DNA of 23,027 nt from an uncultured Lacticaseibacillus sp. (GCA_934293835.1 CAKQZO010000009.1:1-23027), one strand, 5' to 3'. Positions 1 through 9,264 are shown, numbered from the stretch's first letter. Numbers and translations: made by a program. The notes: generated from the sequence alone by a model not told the origin.

Positions 1-98
1 ACGTCCACCGGCCTTGCCGGCTCCCGCCCAAGCTGCCTTAGACACACCGCTAAGCCCGTCCTGTTTCGCTCTGGTTTATTTGAAAGGAAGATATCTCT

Positions 99-1091
99 AT
101 GACTATTGCTGTTCTCGGGGGTGCCGGTTATATCGGCTCCCACACGGTTGCTCAACTCGTTAAGGCTGGCGAAGACGTGGTTGTCCTCGACAACCTGATC
201 ACCGGCCACAAGCGCGCGGTCGCTCCTCAGGCGCGCTTTTATCAAGGCGATATTCGCGATTACCATTTTCTCAGCCAGGTCTTCTCCCAAGAAAAGATCG
301 ACGGCATCATTCACTTCGCAGCCTTTTCCATCGTGCCGGAATCGATGAAGGACCCACTGAAGTACTTCGACAACAACACCTCCGGCATGATCACCTTACT
401 GGAAGCGATGAACCAGTTCGGTATCAAAAAGATCGTCTTCTCTTCGACTGCCGCGACATACGGCGAGCCTAAGCAGGTGCCGATCAAGGAATCCGACCCG
501 CAAGTGCCGACGAACCCTTACGGCGAATCCAAGCTGGCGATGGAAAAGATCATCAAATGGGCGGACATCGCTTATGGCATCCATTTCGTGGCCTTGCGCT
601 ACTTCAACGTCGCCGGCGCGATGCCAGACGGCTCGATCGGTGAAGACCACCATCCGGAAACCCACCTGATCCCGATCATCTTACAAGCTGCGGCCGGCAC
701 GCGCGATGGCCTGCAGATCTTCGGTGACGACTACCCGACCAAAGACGGCACCAACGTCCGCGATTACGTGCATGTGGTTGACCTCGCCGACGCCCATATC
801 TTGGCGATGAAGTATCTCAGCGAAGGTAATGATTCCCAGGCCTTCAACCTCGGCTCCGCTACCGGCTTCTCCAACCTGGAGATCCTGAACGCTGCCCGCA
901 AGGTCACCGGCCAGCCGATTCCAGCCAAGATCGGCCCTCGGCGCCCAGGCGACCCAAGCACCTTGATCGCCGCTTCTGACAAGGCGCGCACGATCCTCGG
1001 CTGGCAGCCTAAGTTTGACGATGTCGAACAAGTCATCGCCACGGCTTGGAACTGGCATCAGACGCATCCAGAAGGTTTTGGTGACAAATAA
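99..1091 (+). CDS. galE: UDP-glucose 4-epimerase GalE
   Basis: This cytosolic NAD-dependent enzyme of the Leloir pathway interconverts UDP-galactose and UDP-glucose. The 330-residue product has the usual family length. The Rossmann glycine motif GGAGYIGS lies at residues 7-14, the catalytic Ser/Thr region SSTAATYG at about 115-122, and the Y-x3-K pair is Tyr141 and Lys145 (YGESK). The ATG is preceded by AAAGGAAG (about 83-90) at good spacing. galT starts one base after its stop, so the two are co-transcribed and probably translationally coupled. In related lactobacilli galK often precedes galE, so galK may lie just outside the window; that is inference. Base composition matches the GC-rich flanks. 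Confidence 0.97.
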   Translation: MTIAVLGGAGYIGSHTVAQLVKAGEDVVVLDNLITGHKRAVAPQARFYQGDIRDYHFLSQVFSQEKIDGIIHFAAFSIVPESMKDPLKYFDNNTSGMITLLEAMNQFGIKKIVFSSTAATYGEPKQVPIKESDPQVPTNPYGESKLAMEKIIKWADIAYGIHFVALRYFNVAGAMPDGSIGEDHHPETHLIPIILQAAAGTRDGLQIFGDDYPTKDGTNVRDYVHVVDLADAHILAMKYLSEGNDSQAFNLGSATGFSNLEILNAARKVTGQPIPAKIGPRRPGDPSTLIAASDKARTILGWQPKFDDVEQVIATAWNWHQTHPEGFGDK

Positions 1092-1092
1092 A

Positions 1093-2556
1093 ATGAACGC
1101 AATCGAAGCCCATGTTAATTACTGCTTACAGCTCGATACCACACTGACACCGATGGACCGCATCTATTTGGTCAACCGCGTGCGCAACCTCGTCGGCGAT
1201 GCGGCAGAAGCCACGCCTGCCGAGGCTGACCCGCTGGCCAACCTCGACGCACTCGTTGACGCAGCTGTCGCCAACGGCACCATCGAAGATCTGTTGCCCA
1301 ACCGCCAGATCCTCGAGGCCGACCTGATGGCCTTAGGCACGCCGACCCCGAGTGTGGCCAACGCCCACTTCTGGCAACTCTACCAAGAGCGCCCCAAGGC
1401 CGCGACGGACTGGTTCTTCCAGCTTTCACGCGCCAACAACTATATCCAGACGCGCGCCATCGCCAAGAATCAACTCTTCACGACAGCGACAGAATATGGC
1501 GACCTCGAGATCACCATCAATCTCTCGAAGCCAGAAAAAGACCCCAAGGCGATTGCGGCGGCCGCGCACGCGGCGCAGTCCGGCTATCCGGCCTGCCAAT
1601 TATGCATGGAAAACGAAGGCTACGCCGGGCGCCTTGATTATCCCGCCCGCGCCAATCATCGCATCATCCGTTTTCCACTCGCCGGCAAGACCTGGGGCTT
1701 CCAGTATTCGCCTTACGCTTACTTCAACGAACACGCGATCTTCTTAGATGCCATCCACGAACCGATGCACATCAACGCCCAGACCTTCACCAACTTATTA
1801 GATCTGGTCACTTTGTTCCCACATTATTTCGTCGGCTCTAACGCGGATCTACCGATCGTCGGTGGATCGATGCTGGCACACGAACACTACCAAGGCGGCC
1901 GGCACACCTTCGCGATGGCCCAAGCGGATATTCAAACCCCGATCACCTTGCCTGATTTCGCGAACGTCTCCGCCGGGATCGTGCATTGGCCGATGAGCGT
2001 CATCCGCCTGACCGCCACCGATCGCACCGCCTTGGCCCAAGCCGCCGAACACATCCGCGCGGCCTGGGCGGACTACTCCGACGCCAACGCTAACATCAAC
2101 GCCCACGCGAGCGACGGCACGCCGCATCACACGATCACACCGATTGCGCGCCGCGTCAAAGACGCCTATCAGCTTGACCTCGTCTTGCGCGACAACCAGA
2201 CGTCTGAGCAATATCCCGACGGCATTTTCCATCCGCATCAAGACGTGCAACACATCAAGAAGGAAAACATCGGCCTGATCGAGGTCATGGGCCTGGCGAT
2301 TCTGCCAGCGCGCCTACTCACCGAATTGGCTGAAGTTCAAAAGTACTTGCTTGATGAACCCAACGCGATCGCGCCGATGCACCAGGCCTGGGCAGACGAA
2401 CTCAAGGCGACGCAAACCTGGACGCAGGCCAATGCCGAAAGCCAGCTTAGAGACGCTGTTGGCCACGTCTTTGCACGTGTCTTAGAAGATGCCGGGGTCT
2501 TCAAGCAGACTCCAGCAGGTCAAGCCGCCTTCGCGCGCTTCACCGCAACACTATAA
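1093..2556 (+). CDS. galT: Galactose-1-phosphate uridylyltransferase, type 2 (GalT)
   Basis: GalT transfers UMP from UDP-glucose to galactose-1-phosphate, giving UDP-galactose for GalE. The 487-residue length and the N-terminus MNAIEAHVNYCLQ are typical of the long Firmicutes type-2 enzyme, not the roughly 350-residue enterobacterial type. The histidine-rich active-site segment HEHYQGGRH is present near residues 263-271. An upstream in-frame ATG at 1015 lies inside galE; I chose the ATG at 1093 because it begins one base after the galE stop and matches the family N-terminus. A clear terminator follows 17 bases after the stop, so galE-galT closes here. Confidence 0.96.
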   Translation: MNAIEAHVNYCLQLDTTLTPMDRIYLVNRVRNLVGDAAEATPAEADPLANLDALVDAAVANGTIEDLLPNRQILEADLMALGTPTPSVANAHFWQLYQERPKAATDWFFQLSRANNYIQTRAIAKNQLFTTATEYGDLEITINLSKPEKDPKAIAAAAHAAQSGYPACQLCMENEGYAGRLDYPARANHRIIRFPLAGKTWGFQYSPYAYFNEHAIFLDAIHEPMHINAQTFTNLLDLVTLFPHYFVGSNADLPIVGGSMLAHEHYQGGRHTFAMAQADIQTPITLPDFANVSAGIVHWPMSVIRLTATDRTALAQAAEHIRAAWADYSDANANINAHASDGTPHHTITPIARRVKDAYQLDLVLRDNQTSEQYPDGIFHPHQDVQHIKKENIGLIEVMGLAILPARLLTELAEVQKYLLDEPNAIAPMHQAWADELKATQTWTQANAESQLRDAVGHVFARVLEDAGVFKQTPAGQAAFARFTATL

Positions 2557-2573
2557 CTTTTAGATCCACCTGA

Positions 2574-2603
2574 GGATGTGGCTTGTTAGCCACATCCTTT
2601 TTA
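2574..2603 (+). terminator. Rho-independent terminator of galE-galT
   Basis: A perfect 10-bp stem GGATGTGGCT / AGCCACATCC (2574-2583 with 2588-2597) has a 4-base loop and is followed by TTTTT. It lies directly after galT. Confidence 0.93.
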
Positions 2604-2649
2604 TATGGCCAGGATGAAAACGCGCCCTTTTTCAACAAAACGCTGTTAT

Positions 2650-2825
2650 GGTAAATTTTTACTCGAATTAAGTAAAATTAACGGTTTACATTTTACCAAT
2701 TTGCGTTAAGATGTATATATGCCTGAAACAGAGTGTTGTTTCAGTCTTTATAGACAGCGCTTTCTAGGTTACTGAGCGTTATCGATCTAGACTGATATTC
2801 GCTGTATATCGGGTAAAAGTTTACT
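2650..2825 (+). promoter_or_regulatory. Promoter with three GTAAA..TTTAC operators and a leader hairpin
   Basis: A promoter is readable as TTTACA (2685-2690), 16 bases, then TAAGAT (2707-2712). Three palindrome-like boxes surround it: GGTAAATTTTTACT (2650-2663), GGTTTACATTTTACC overlapping the -35 (2683-2697), and GGTAAAAGTTTACT (2812-2825) just ahead of the small ORF. They resemble LacI/GalR-family operators, but no matching regulator is adjacent. A perfect 8-bp hairpin CTGAAACA / TGTTTCAG (2723-2730 with 2737-2744, 6-base loop) lies at the start of the predicted transcript. The boxes are seen directly; regulation by a GalR-like repressor is inferred. Confidence 0.6.
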
Positions 2826-2851
2826 ATATCATCCCACGAGGTATGCCCATC

Positions 2852-3091
2852 ATGACCAAATCAGATAAGATCACCATCGACCCCGAAGTATTCGCGCGGA
2901 CGATTCTCGCCGGTAACCCCAAGGCGCCCGACGAAGAGAACAAGGTTTATATCAAGCGCCAGCTGCGTCTTTATCTAGAGGCGCTCCTGATGATTCAAGA
3001 CTTCAACAACTTAGAAAACACCCAGTTCGATATCGCAAAGGAAGAGCAACGCGCCAAGATCTTGCAGAAGATCATGGAACGTCGTTACTAG
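2852..3091 (+). CDS. Small hypothetical protein preceding the permease
   Basis: A 79-residue, highly charged, probably helical protein with no signal peptide or membrane segment. I do not recognise the family. The C-terminal part is rich in Lys, Arg and Glu (for example KEEQRAKILQKIMERR). I chose the ATG at 2852 because GAGG at about 2838-2841 has good spacing to it; the in-frame ATG at 2843 is too close. It lies 9 bases before the permease gene and shares its promoter, so a role with that transporter, regulatory or accessory, is plausible but unproven. Codon use matches the GC-rich neighbours, which supports it as a real gene. Confidence 0.75.
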   Translation: MTKSDKITIDPEVFARTILAGNPKAPDEENKVYIKRQLRLYLEALLMIQDFNNLENTQFDIAKEEQRAKILQKIMERRY

Positions 3092-3100
3092 GAGGCCGTC

Positions 3101-4528
3101 ATGAAGCAACTACGTCAATATTCATCTTACGCCTTAGGGGCATTCGGCCATGACGCCTTCTACGCCACATTGAGCACGTATTTCATGCTCTTTGTTACGA
3201 GCCAGCTTTTTGATACCGCTAACAAGGCCTTCAATACCAAAATGATCGGCTACGTCACTTTGATGATGACGTTCATCCGCATCGCCGAAATCGCCTGTGA
3301 CCCGCTGATTGGCGGCATGGTCGACAACACCCAGACCCGTTGGGGCAAGTTCAAGCCGTGGCTCTTAACCGGGGCGATCATCAGCAGCCTGATGCTAATG
3401 TTGATCTTCACCAACTTCGGCGGCCTGGCGACCAGCCAACCACTCCTTTACTTGATCCTTTTTGGCATCGCCTTCATCGTCTTGGACATCTTCTACTCGT
3501 TCAAGGACATCTCCTTTTGGTCCATGTTGCCTGCTCTATCTACCGAATCCAAGGTCCGCGCGACCTTCGGCACCATAGGCCGCTTCGGCTCGACCTTAGG
3601 CGCACAAGGCGTCCCGATCATCATCTACCCGCTGGTGATTTTCTTCTCTCAGACCTTCTCCCACACCACTGGCGACACCAAGACTCGCGCCGGTTGGCTC
3701 GGCTTTGCGACCGTCATCGGCCTGATCTCCTTCTTAGGCGCCTTGGCCGTTGCGCTAGGCACCAAGGAAAAGCAGAACCTGTTGCGTAAGAACACCGAAC
3801 ACGTCCGCTTCCGTGACGTCTTCAAGGTCATCGGGCAAAACGACCAGCTCATGTGGTTATCACTCGCATACTTCCTCTTCGCCTTGAGCTACGTCGTCAC
3901 CAACTCCCTGACCGCCTATTACTTCACCTATGTCCTCGGCGCGGCCGATAAGTTCTGGCTAGTCGGGGTCATCACCGCCATCCTCGGAATCGTCTCCGTC
4001 GTCCTTTTCCCAACACTAGTCGCCTGGATCCATCGCGAACGCATCTTCGTCGGTGGCATCACGATGATGTTCGTTGGCTACCTCCTGTTCTTGCTCGCGG
4101 GTACCAACACGACCATGGTGCTCGTCGCCGTCGCGGTCTTCTTCTTCCCGTACCCGATGATCTTCCTCGCGGCCTTGATGACGATCACCGATTCGGTCGA
4201 ATATGGCCAATGGAAAAACGGTACCCGTAACGAATCCGTGACGTTGTCCGTCCGCCCCTTGATCGATAAACTCGCCGGGGCGATTGCCATGGGCGTTGTC
4301 GGTCTCGCCGCCGTCCACGCCGGCATGGTCGGCAGTGCGTCGCCAGACAGCATCACTGCAGGCGAACTCACCGTCTTCAAGACTTACATGTTCTATGTCC
4401 CAATGATTCTCCTGATTCTCAGCGCGTTCGTCTACTCGACCAAGGTTAAGTTAAGCGAATCCCGCCACACCGAGATCGTCCGCGATCTGGAGCGGAAGTT
4501 GCGCGGGGAAGAAAAGGTGCAAGCTTAA
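3101..4528 (+). CDS. GPH-family sugar:cation symporter, LacS-like without IIA domain
   Basis: A 475-residue polytopic membrane protein of the glycoside-pentoside-hexuronide family. From the N-terminus (SYALGAFGHDAFYATLSTYF) to the C-terminus (RHTEIVRDLE) it follows the membrane part of Streptococcus thermophilus LacS. Shared segments include GKFKPW near residues 82-87, IGQNDQLMWLSLAYF near 245-259 and DSVEYGQW near 365-372. It stops where LacS continues into its PTS IIA-like regulatory domain, so it cannot be controlled by HPr phosphorylation in the LacS way. With galE-galT upstream, lactose or galactose is the best guess for substrate; raffinose or melibiose remain possible. The start has AGGAGG 7 bases upstream, after the small ORF stop. 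Confidence 0.9.
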   Translation: MKQLRQYSSYALGAFGHDAFYATLSTYFMLFVTSQLFDTANKAFNTKMIGYVTLMMTFIRIAEIACDPLIGGMVDNTQTRWGKFKPWLLTGAIISSLMLMLIFTNFGGLATSQPLLYLILFGIAFIVLDIFYSFKDISFWSMLPALSTESKVRATFGTIGRFGSTLGAQGVPIIIYPLVIFFSQTFSHTTGDTKTRAGWLGFATVIGLISFLGALAVALGTKEKQNLLRKNTEHVRFRDVFKVIGQNDQLMWLSLAYFLFALSYVVTNSLTAYYFTYVLGAADKFWLVGVITAILGIVSVVLFPTLVAWIHRERIFVGGITMMFVGYLLFLLAGTNTTMVLVAVAVFFFPYPMIFLAALMTITDSVEYGQWKNGTRNESVTLSVRPLIDKLAGAIAMGVVGLAAVHAGMVGSASPDSITAGELTVFKTYMFYVPMILLILSAFVYSTKVKLSESRHTEIVRDLERKLRGEEKVQA

Positions 4529-4540
4529 TAATAAAATAGA

Positions 4541-4576
4541 TAAGCGTCCCCTCACGTGAGCGGACGCTTATTTTTA
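4541..4576 (+). terminator. Strong terminator after the LacS-like permease
   Basis: TAAGCGTCC (4541-4549) pairs with GGACGCTTA (4562-4570). The loop is itself the palindrome CTCACGTGAG (4551-4560), separated by a single C/C mismatch, and a T run follows. It also marks the junction with the AT-rich region. Confidence 0.93.
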
Positions 4577-4684
4577 ACATAGTTCAGATAGATATCTACT
4601 ATTTTACAAGTGCCGTCGATTATACTCTGGATAAATAATGCCTAAGATACAATCGAAATCATGTGCATTTACTATATCGATCCT

Positions 4685-5455
4685 TTACGTTTTGGAAGCA
4701 TTAATCACGACTGTCCTGGAGTGTAAAAGTATATCTTCCAATGATTTTGAAATCGGTTTATTGATAATTAAGTAATCTATTTTCTCAATGGGCAGCGTTA
4801 TATAATTGTACGACCTGTCAAATTTTGAATTGTCCATCAATACGATTGATTTATAACTGTGATTCGCAAATACGCGCTTAATTGTCGCCTCCTCAACGTT
4901 GGAATCCAAAACCCCTAATGTTGACAAACTTCTCCCCGAGAAAAAGAATAAATCGGCATTATATCGTTTAATTGTGGCTTCTGCATCATTGCCAGTTAAA
5001 CTATTCGTATTTCCACTAATTATTCCACCCGTAGATATAATTGTGTTGTAGGCATTACGACACAGAATCTGCGCTGTCTTAGGACCATTTGTTAAAATTG
5101 TTAGATATTTCTGTTTGAGAATCTCTCGAGCAAGATACATACATGTCGAACTAGAATCTAAGAAAATAAACCGCGATTTTGCAATTAATTTTGATGCTGC
5201 ATACGCTATAAGTTGTTTGCTTTCTTGCTCCGTAGATTCACGAATCTGATATGGTATTTCATCAGAATTTTCAATAAATCGAGCACCTCCACGTGTACGT
5301 ATGATCAGATGTTGTTGCACCAACTGTGATAAATCTCTACGAACAGTCGCAGGACTTGCAAACACTTTTCGACAAATTTCTGATACATTCATAAAATCTT
5401 CCTGTCGTAATAACTCTACTATCTCATTTTGTCTAATTTGATTACTTGCACCCAT
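4685..5455 (-). CDS. DeoR-family transcriptional regulator of the PTS cassette
   Basis: A 256-residue DeoR-type repressor. It has an N-terminal helix-turn-helix (about residues 6-57, with NVSEICRKVFASPATVRRDL) and a C-terminal sugar-phosphate sensor domain (LDSSSTCMYLA, then LTNGPKTA). This length and order are typical for DeoR-family regulators of sugar catabolism, which usually sense a phosphorylated intermediate. It is the last gene of the - strand PTS cluster, 73 bases after the IID gene. A GAGG site lies about 8 bases before the ATG. Only a weak hairpin (GGAGA/TCTCC, then TTATTTTT) separates it from IID, so partial co-transcription is likely. It is AT-rich like the rest of the cassette. 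Control of the PTS and aldolase is inferred from position. Confidence 0.9.
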   Translation of the reverse strand: MGASNQIRQNEIVELLRQEDFMNVSEICRKVFASPATVRRDLSQLVQQHLIIRTRGGARFIENSDEIPYQIRESTEQESKQLIAYAASKLIAKSRFIFLDSSSTCMYLAREILKQKYLTILTNGPKTAQILCRNAYNTIISTGGIISGNTNSLTGNDAEATIKRYNADLFFFSGRSLSTLGVLDSNVEEATIKRVFANHSYKSIVLMDNSKFDRSYNYITLPIEKIDYLIINKPISKSLEDILLHSRTVVINASKT

Positions 5456-5528
5456 GAGTTTATCCTCAAATTAAAAATAAGGAGATCCTTTTAACCGATT
5501 CTCCCTACCGTCAACCTTATCTCACTAA

Positions 5529-6359
5529 TTAAACAATCCCTACCAGTGCCAATACAATTGCAAGTGCCATAACTCCTAATAACACCAGATTTGGGTTAAC
5601 TCGCTTATTCAAAGCATACAAGCAAAGTAACGTTAACCCTAAAGGAACAATTCCAATAAATATTTGATCCAGATATGTCTGTAACTTAACTGCCGTTCCA
5701 TTTTTAATTGGAATCGATAAAGCTGACGTAAATTTAACCATAGACGATGTCATTCCACCAATCATCAATAATCCCAAGATACTTGCACCCTTAGTCAACA
5801 GCTCCATGATGCCACTATCGTGCATCTTCTCCAAAAAACTAGAACCTACAGTAAATCCAACAACAGTTAAATAATAGCGGCAAAGTAACGCAGGAATATT
5901 AAAAACAAGTAGGAAAATGATAGGTCCAAGAACAGATCCCGTAGATGCAAAACTAATACCTAACCCCGCGGCAATCACGCGTAGAACCCCCCAGAATATT
6001 GAATCTCCAATTCCTGAAAGTGGACCCATTAAAGCGGTTTTCAAAGCAACAATCGAATTCCCATCAAAATCTTTATTGCGACTATTTTCCCTTTCCATTG
6101 AGGCAACAAGACCCATCGCGAAGGTTCCGACATATGGGGTGATGTTATAAAAAGTAGTACTACGAATTAATGCTTGGCGATGTCCCTCTTTGTCTTCCTT
6201 GTAATAGTGATCGAGTACAGGCAGCATAGTCCAAACAAACCCTGGAGCTTGCTGACGAGTTTGCCCACCAGCACGACCGGCAAAACAGCTGATAGAACGC
6301 CAGAAAATTCCGTTGATCATTTTCTTATCATCTTTGCTGAGCTCTTTTGAGATTTTCAT
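5529..6359 (-). CDS. PTS system mannose-family IID component
   Basis: A 276-residue membrane subunit of a mannose/fructose/sorbose-family PTS (ManZ/AgaD type). Family signs are the N-terminal FWRS segment, SxxLGP-like GPLSGIGDSIFWG near residues 131-143, and hydrophobic C-terminal segments. IID forms the membrane channel with IIC and appears only in this PTS family. Its ATG overlaps the IIC stop in an ATGA, so the two are translationally coupled. The sugar cannot be read from sequence. Its A+T content is much higher than the genes at 1-4528. Confidence 0.93.
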   Translation of the reverse strand: MKISKELSKDDKKMINGIFWRSISCFAGRAGGQTRQQAPGFVWTMLPVLDHYYKEDKEGHRQALIRSTTFYNITPYVGTFAMGLVASMERENSRNKDFDGNSIVALKTALMGPLSGIGDSIFWGVLRVIAAGLGISFASTGSVLGPIIFLLVFNIPALLCRYYLTVVGFTVGSSFLEKMHDSGIMELLTKGASILGLLMIGGMTSSMVKFTSALSIPIKNGTAVKLQTYLDQIFIGIVPLGLTLLCLYALNKRVNPNLVLLGVMALAIVLALVGIV

Positions 6360-7192
6360 TTTAAAAAGTCCTCCACATCATCGTTATTTTCGTCGTCGCC
6401 TTTTGCAACGAACTGTGTCGTCTCAACATGAGTCTGATCGTGTTTTAACTTCAAGAACCTACGATCTGCATTAGTAGATAGTATTACCGCAATAACCCCG
6501 ATTGCAGCAACCGCAACCATTGGTAACTTAAGATACGCAACCAAGATGAATCCAACAAAGTAGTACACCGCAAGTTCTTTACTCCATAACATCTTAAGCA
6601 AGATTGCAAATCCAACCGCAGGTAAGAACCCACTCATGGCCGTGAGTCCGTTCATTACAATTTTAGGAATGCTATTTACAAATGATTGAACCGCGCCACG
6701 TCCAACCAAAACACCAAAGAATACAACTAATGCAAATAAGAAAAAGCGGCAGAACCAAGCCCCAAAGTGAAGCCGTACAATTCCTTTACCATTATCACGT
6801 TCAGCATCTCTATCCATGAATGGGACTAAGAAACTTAGAACCACATTATTAACAAACATTGTCATAATACCCGCCAACACACCAATTGGAACAGCAATCG
6901 CTAACGCAGCTTTTGGAGATACACCGCCAGTAGTTAAGCTAAAGACAACTGCAAAAACAGTTGCTGCCGCAGGCTCGGCAGATACTGCGCCGCCAATATT
7001 AACTGCACCCATAAAGATTGCTTCCAATGATGCCCCAATAATCGTACCTTGAGCAACATCACCCAACAGCAATCCAGTCACAGCACCTACGACAAGAGGC
7101 CGTTCTATCATGCTGACCCCTAAAATCCAGTTGCCTCCAAAACAAATGAAATACGCTAATGCTGCGATCGTTGCAATAGTTAAAGTACTCAT
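6356..7192 (-). CDS. PTS system mannose-family IIC component
   Basis: A 278-residue membrane protein that begins with hydrophobic segments and carries the family motif region ERPLVVGAVTGLLLGD and GASLEAIFMG near residues 31-62. It translocates the sugar with IID. The C-terminus is a charged cytoplasmic tail rich in Asp, Glu and Asn, longer than in many ManY/AgaC proteins. It starts 17 bases after IIB with AGGAG upstream, and ends in a 4-base overlap with IID. Confidence 0.93.
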   Translation of the reverse strand: MSTLTIATIAALAYFICFGGNWILGVSMIERPLVVGAVTGLLLGDVAQGTIIGASLEAIFMGAVNIGGAVSAEPAAATVFAVVFSLTTGGVSPKAALAIAVPIGVLAGIMTMFVNNVVLSFLVPFMDRDAERDNGKGIVRLHFGAWFCRFFLFALVVFFGVLVGRGAVQSFVNSIPKIVMNGLTAMSGFLPAVGFAILLKMLWSKELAVYYFVGFILVAYLKLPMVAVAAIGVIAVILSTNADRRFLKLKHDQTHVETTQFVAKGDDENNDDVEDFLK

Positions 7193-7209
7193 TGTTTTAA
7201 TCTCCTATT

Positions 7210-7707
7210 CTACTCAACATCTTTGATTAAAGTTGAAATCATTGTTTTATGGTCACTCGGCAGAACCTGGTTATAAGCTTCAATTCCACTATCAACAAGC
7301 TTCTTAAGTGCATCCATTTCTGGCTCATCAACAAAGAGATGCGGATTCAAACGAATACGATTCTCCCCAGGCTTAGGATTGGTAATTCTTCCGACATTAG
7401 CAACGTCAACTGAACCAACTTTACAGTTTTGAACGATCTTCAATGCATCAGCAATATTAGCCGTTAAAACAAATAAGCGCGTATCCTTTGCTCGCGGATT
7501 GTTGAACACCTTAATCGAATCATCAATTGATTTGATTAAAACTTTGATCCCCGTAGGAGTCGCCATCTGTAACGTCATTTGTTGAACTTTATTACTAGCC
7601 GCTGCATCATTAGCGACAACTACATGCGTCGTACTAAATTCTTTCGTCCAAACCAACGCAACTTGTCCATGAATTAACCGCTCATCAACTCGAATTGAAA
7701 TAATCAT
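7210..7707 (-). CDS. PTS system mannose-family IIB component
   Basis: A 165-residue cytosolic phosphocarrier. The active-site motif DERLIHGQV places the phosphorylated histidine at His13. It accepts phosphate from IIA and passes it to the incoming sugar, as in AgaB/SorB/ManX-B proteins. It is a separate protein, not fused to IIA, as in sorbose- and N-acetylgalactosamine-type systems. It starts 15 bases after the IIA stop behind a G-rich ribosome site (GGGGG). Confidence 0.94.
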   Translation of the reverse strand: MIISIRVDERLIHGQVALVWTKEFSTTHVVVANDAAASNKVQQMTLQMATPTGIKVLIKSIDDSIKVFNNPRAKDTRLFVLTANIADALKIVQNCKVGSVDVANVGRITNPKPGENRIRLNPHLFVDEPEMDALKKLVDSGIEAYNQVLPSDHKTMISTLIKDVE

Positions 7708-7722
7708 TATTTTACCCCCATA

Positions 7723-8151
7723 TTAAAAAAATTTTTCTTCATCCTGATTCTTTAACTTCATAGTACCTAAATCAATATACTGTGGTGTTGACTCACTAAT
7801 CATCTTCTTTAAATTTCCACTTGATAATGCTTCGCTAGATAATAATATCTGCAAAATAATTGCCAAATTTGTCTGCGTAATAATAAATACCTTCTTATTA
7901 GTCGTTGAAACTTGCTCCACAACCTTCTGATTAACGCTACCTCCATAAATATCAGTAAAAATTACGCCTTCGTCATCAACTCCAATATCATCAATGAATT
8001 TTTTTATATCATCAATATAATTTGTATTAGTTCCATCATCTTCAAGATATGCGTTAATCGTCTTTAGATCTTTTCTTCCGAGTAAGACCGAAACTGAACT
8101 TGCAAATCCATCAGCCAATTTACCATGTGTTGCTACTAAATATTTTCTCAA
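7723..8151 (-). CDS. PTS system mannose-family IIA component (TTG start)
   Basis: A 142-residue cytosolic phosphocarrier. The N-terminus (L/M)RKYLVATHG carries the phosphorylatable His9 of the EIIA-Man domain, and a FTDIYGGS segment near residues 65-72 fits the family. The start is TTG at 8151-8149: GGAGG (8163-8159) lies 7 bases upstream, and the protein N-terminus from this codon matches the family. It is the first gene of the - strand cluster. HPr-P donates phosphate to it. Confidence 0.93.
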   Translation of the reverse strand: MRKYLVATHGKLADGFASSVSVLLGRKDLKTINAYLEDDGTNTNYIDDIKKFIDDIGVDDEGVIFTDIYGGSVNQKVVEQVSTTNKKVFIITQTNLAIILQILLSSEALSSGNLKKMISESTPQYIDLGTMKLKNQDEEKFF

Positions 8152-8322
8152 AGATAAACCTCCAGTATATAATTACGTTTGCAATTAAATTTGATTTGAT
8201 CAATAAAATGATTGTTATTCAGAATATCTTTCCCTTTCGCTCAATTTATACATATATACCTTTTTTTCGATCTTAACGTGGTATGATACAACCAGCAAAT
8301 AAAATGATAGGAGAACAACAGC
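8152..8322. promoter_or_regulatory. Divergent promoter region of PTS cluster and LacD-like gene
   Basis: This AT-rich 171-base spacer lies between two divergent genes. A cre-like site TTGCAAACGTAATTA reads on the - strand at 8184-8170, just ahead of the IIA ribosome site; it fits the CcpA consensus except for the final C. TATGAT at about 8283-8288 is a candidate -10 for the + strand gene, without a clear -35. DeoR operators are expected here but no convincing repeat was picked out. Confidence 0.45.
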
Positions 8323-9264
8323 ATGCATAATCTTTCTCGATTAACAAAACACGGAATTATATCAGCCTTAGCAATCGACCAACGACCAATTTTAACCGTT
8401 ATGTTTGAAAACGCGGGTATCCATCAACCTAGTAAGCCGATCATTGAATCATTCAAAACCATCATTACTGAAGAACTAACACAGTACGTATCCGCCATCC
8501 TTCTTGATCCCTATTTTGGCACTCCAGCTATGACAAAAATTACTAGTAAATGCGGCCTCATCGTCGCAATTGAAGACAATACCCATGGTTATGAAAATAA
8601 TGACCGAATTCCTAAATTATCAAAAATATGGACTGTTGCTTACGCTAAAAATCATCATGCAGATGCAATAAAATTACTGGTCTACTATGATCCGGATGGA
8701 GAAGATTCTATCAATCACCGGAAAAGAAAGATTGTTGCTGATATTGGGCAACAATGTCATAAAAATGACATCCCATTCTTTTTAGAGTTGCTAACATACG
8801 ATTCAACCAATTCATTAACTCCAACTCAATTTGCAAAAATGCGTCCACACAAAATACTCAACACCATTTCAGACTTCAACGACTCGCAATTCGCCGTTGA
8901 TGTACTGAAAATAGAACCACCCGTCAATTTCCAATACGTTCAAGGGTATGCTACTAATGAAATAATTTATTCAAAAACAGAAGCACAAAAATACTTTCGA
9001 GAACAAAGTCAACTAATCACGACACCGTTTGTTTTTCTCAGTGGTGGTATCTCAATGTCACAGTTCGCTAACTTACTTAGTTTTGCCAAAGAATCCGGAT
9101 CTTCTTTCAACGGTGTATTGTGTGGCCGTGCAACCTGGGCAGACGCCGTCAACATTTTTGTAAAACATGGTGAACCCGCACTAAGACAGTGGGCAAAAAC
9201 TATCGGAAAAGTAAGACTTGAACAATTGAACAATGCAGTTTTGTCAAACTCAACAATTTTTTAG
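8323..9264 (+). CDS. LacD-type class I tagatose-1,6-bisphosphate aldolase
   Basis: A 313-residue (beta/alpha)8 class I aldolase of the LacD family, which cleaves tagatose-1,6-bisphosphate to DHAP and glyceraldehyde-3-phosphate. Family segments are LAIDQR (16-21), ILLDPYFGTPA (59-69), AIKLLVYYDPDGE (115-127), DVLKIEPPVN (193-202) and NGVLCGRATWA near the C-terminus. Lys196 in DVLKIE is the candidate Schiff-base lysine. AGGAG lies about 11 bases before the ATG. The gene is divergent from the PTS operon and equally AT-rich. No LacC-type kinase is in the cassette, so a second phosphorylation step must be supplied elsewhere, or the substrate is another ketose phosphate. The exact sugar is unresolved; related aldolases accept several stereoisomers. 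Confidence 0.87.
   Translation: MHNLSRLTKHGIISALAIDQRPILTVMFENAGIHQPSKPIIESFKTIITEELTQYVSAILLDPYFGTPAMTKITSKCGLIVAIEDNTHGYENNDRIPKLSKIWTVAYAKNHHADAIKLLVYYDPDGEDSINHRKRKIVADIGQQCHKNDIPFFLELLTYDSTNSLTPTQFAKMRPHKILNTISDFNDSQFAVDVLKIEPPVNFQYVQGYATNEIIYSKTEAQKYFREQSQLITTPFVFLSGGISMSQFANLLSFAKESGSSFNGVLCGRATWADAVNIFVKHGEPALRQWAKTIGKVRLEQLNNAVLSNSTIF

Noticed and set aside
1..98. Possible 3' end of an upstream gene such as galK
   Set aside because: One frame is open to a TGA overlapping the galE ATG, but its residues match no GalK end I recognise, and the piece is too short to assign.
4541..4570. Second parS site at CTCACGTGAG
   Set aside because: It shares only the CACGTG centre with parS and is the loop of a terminator.
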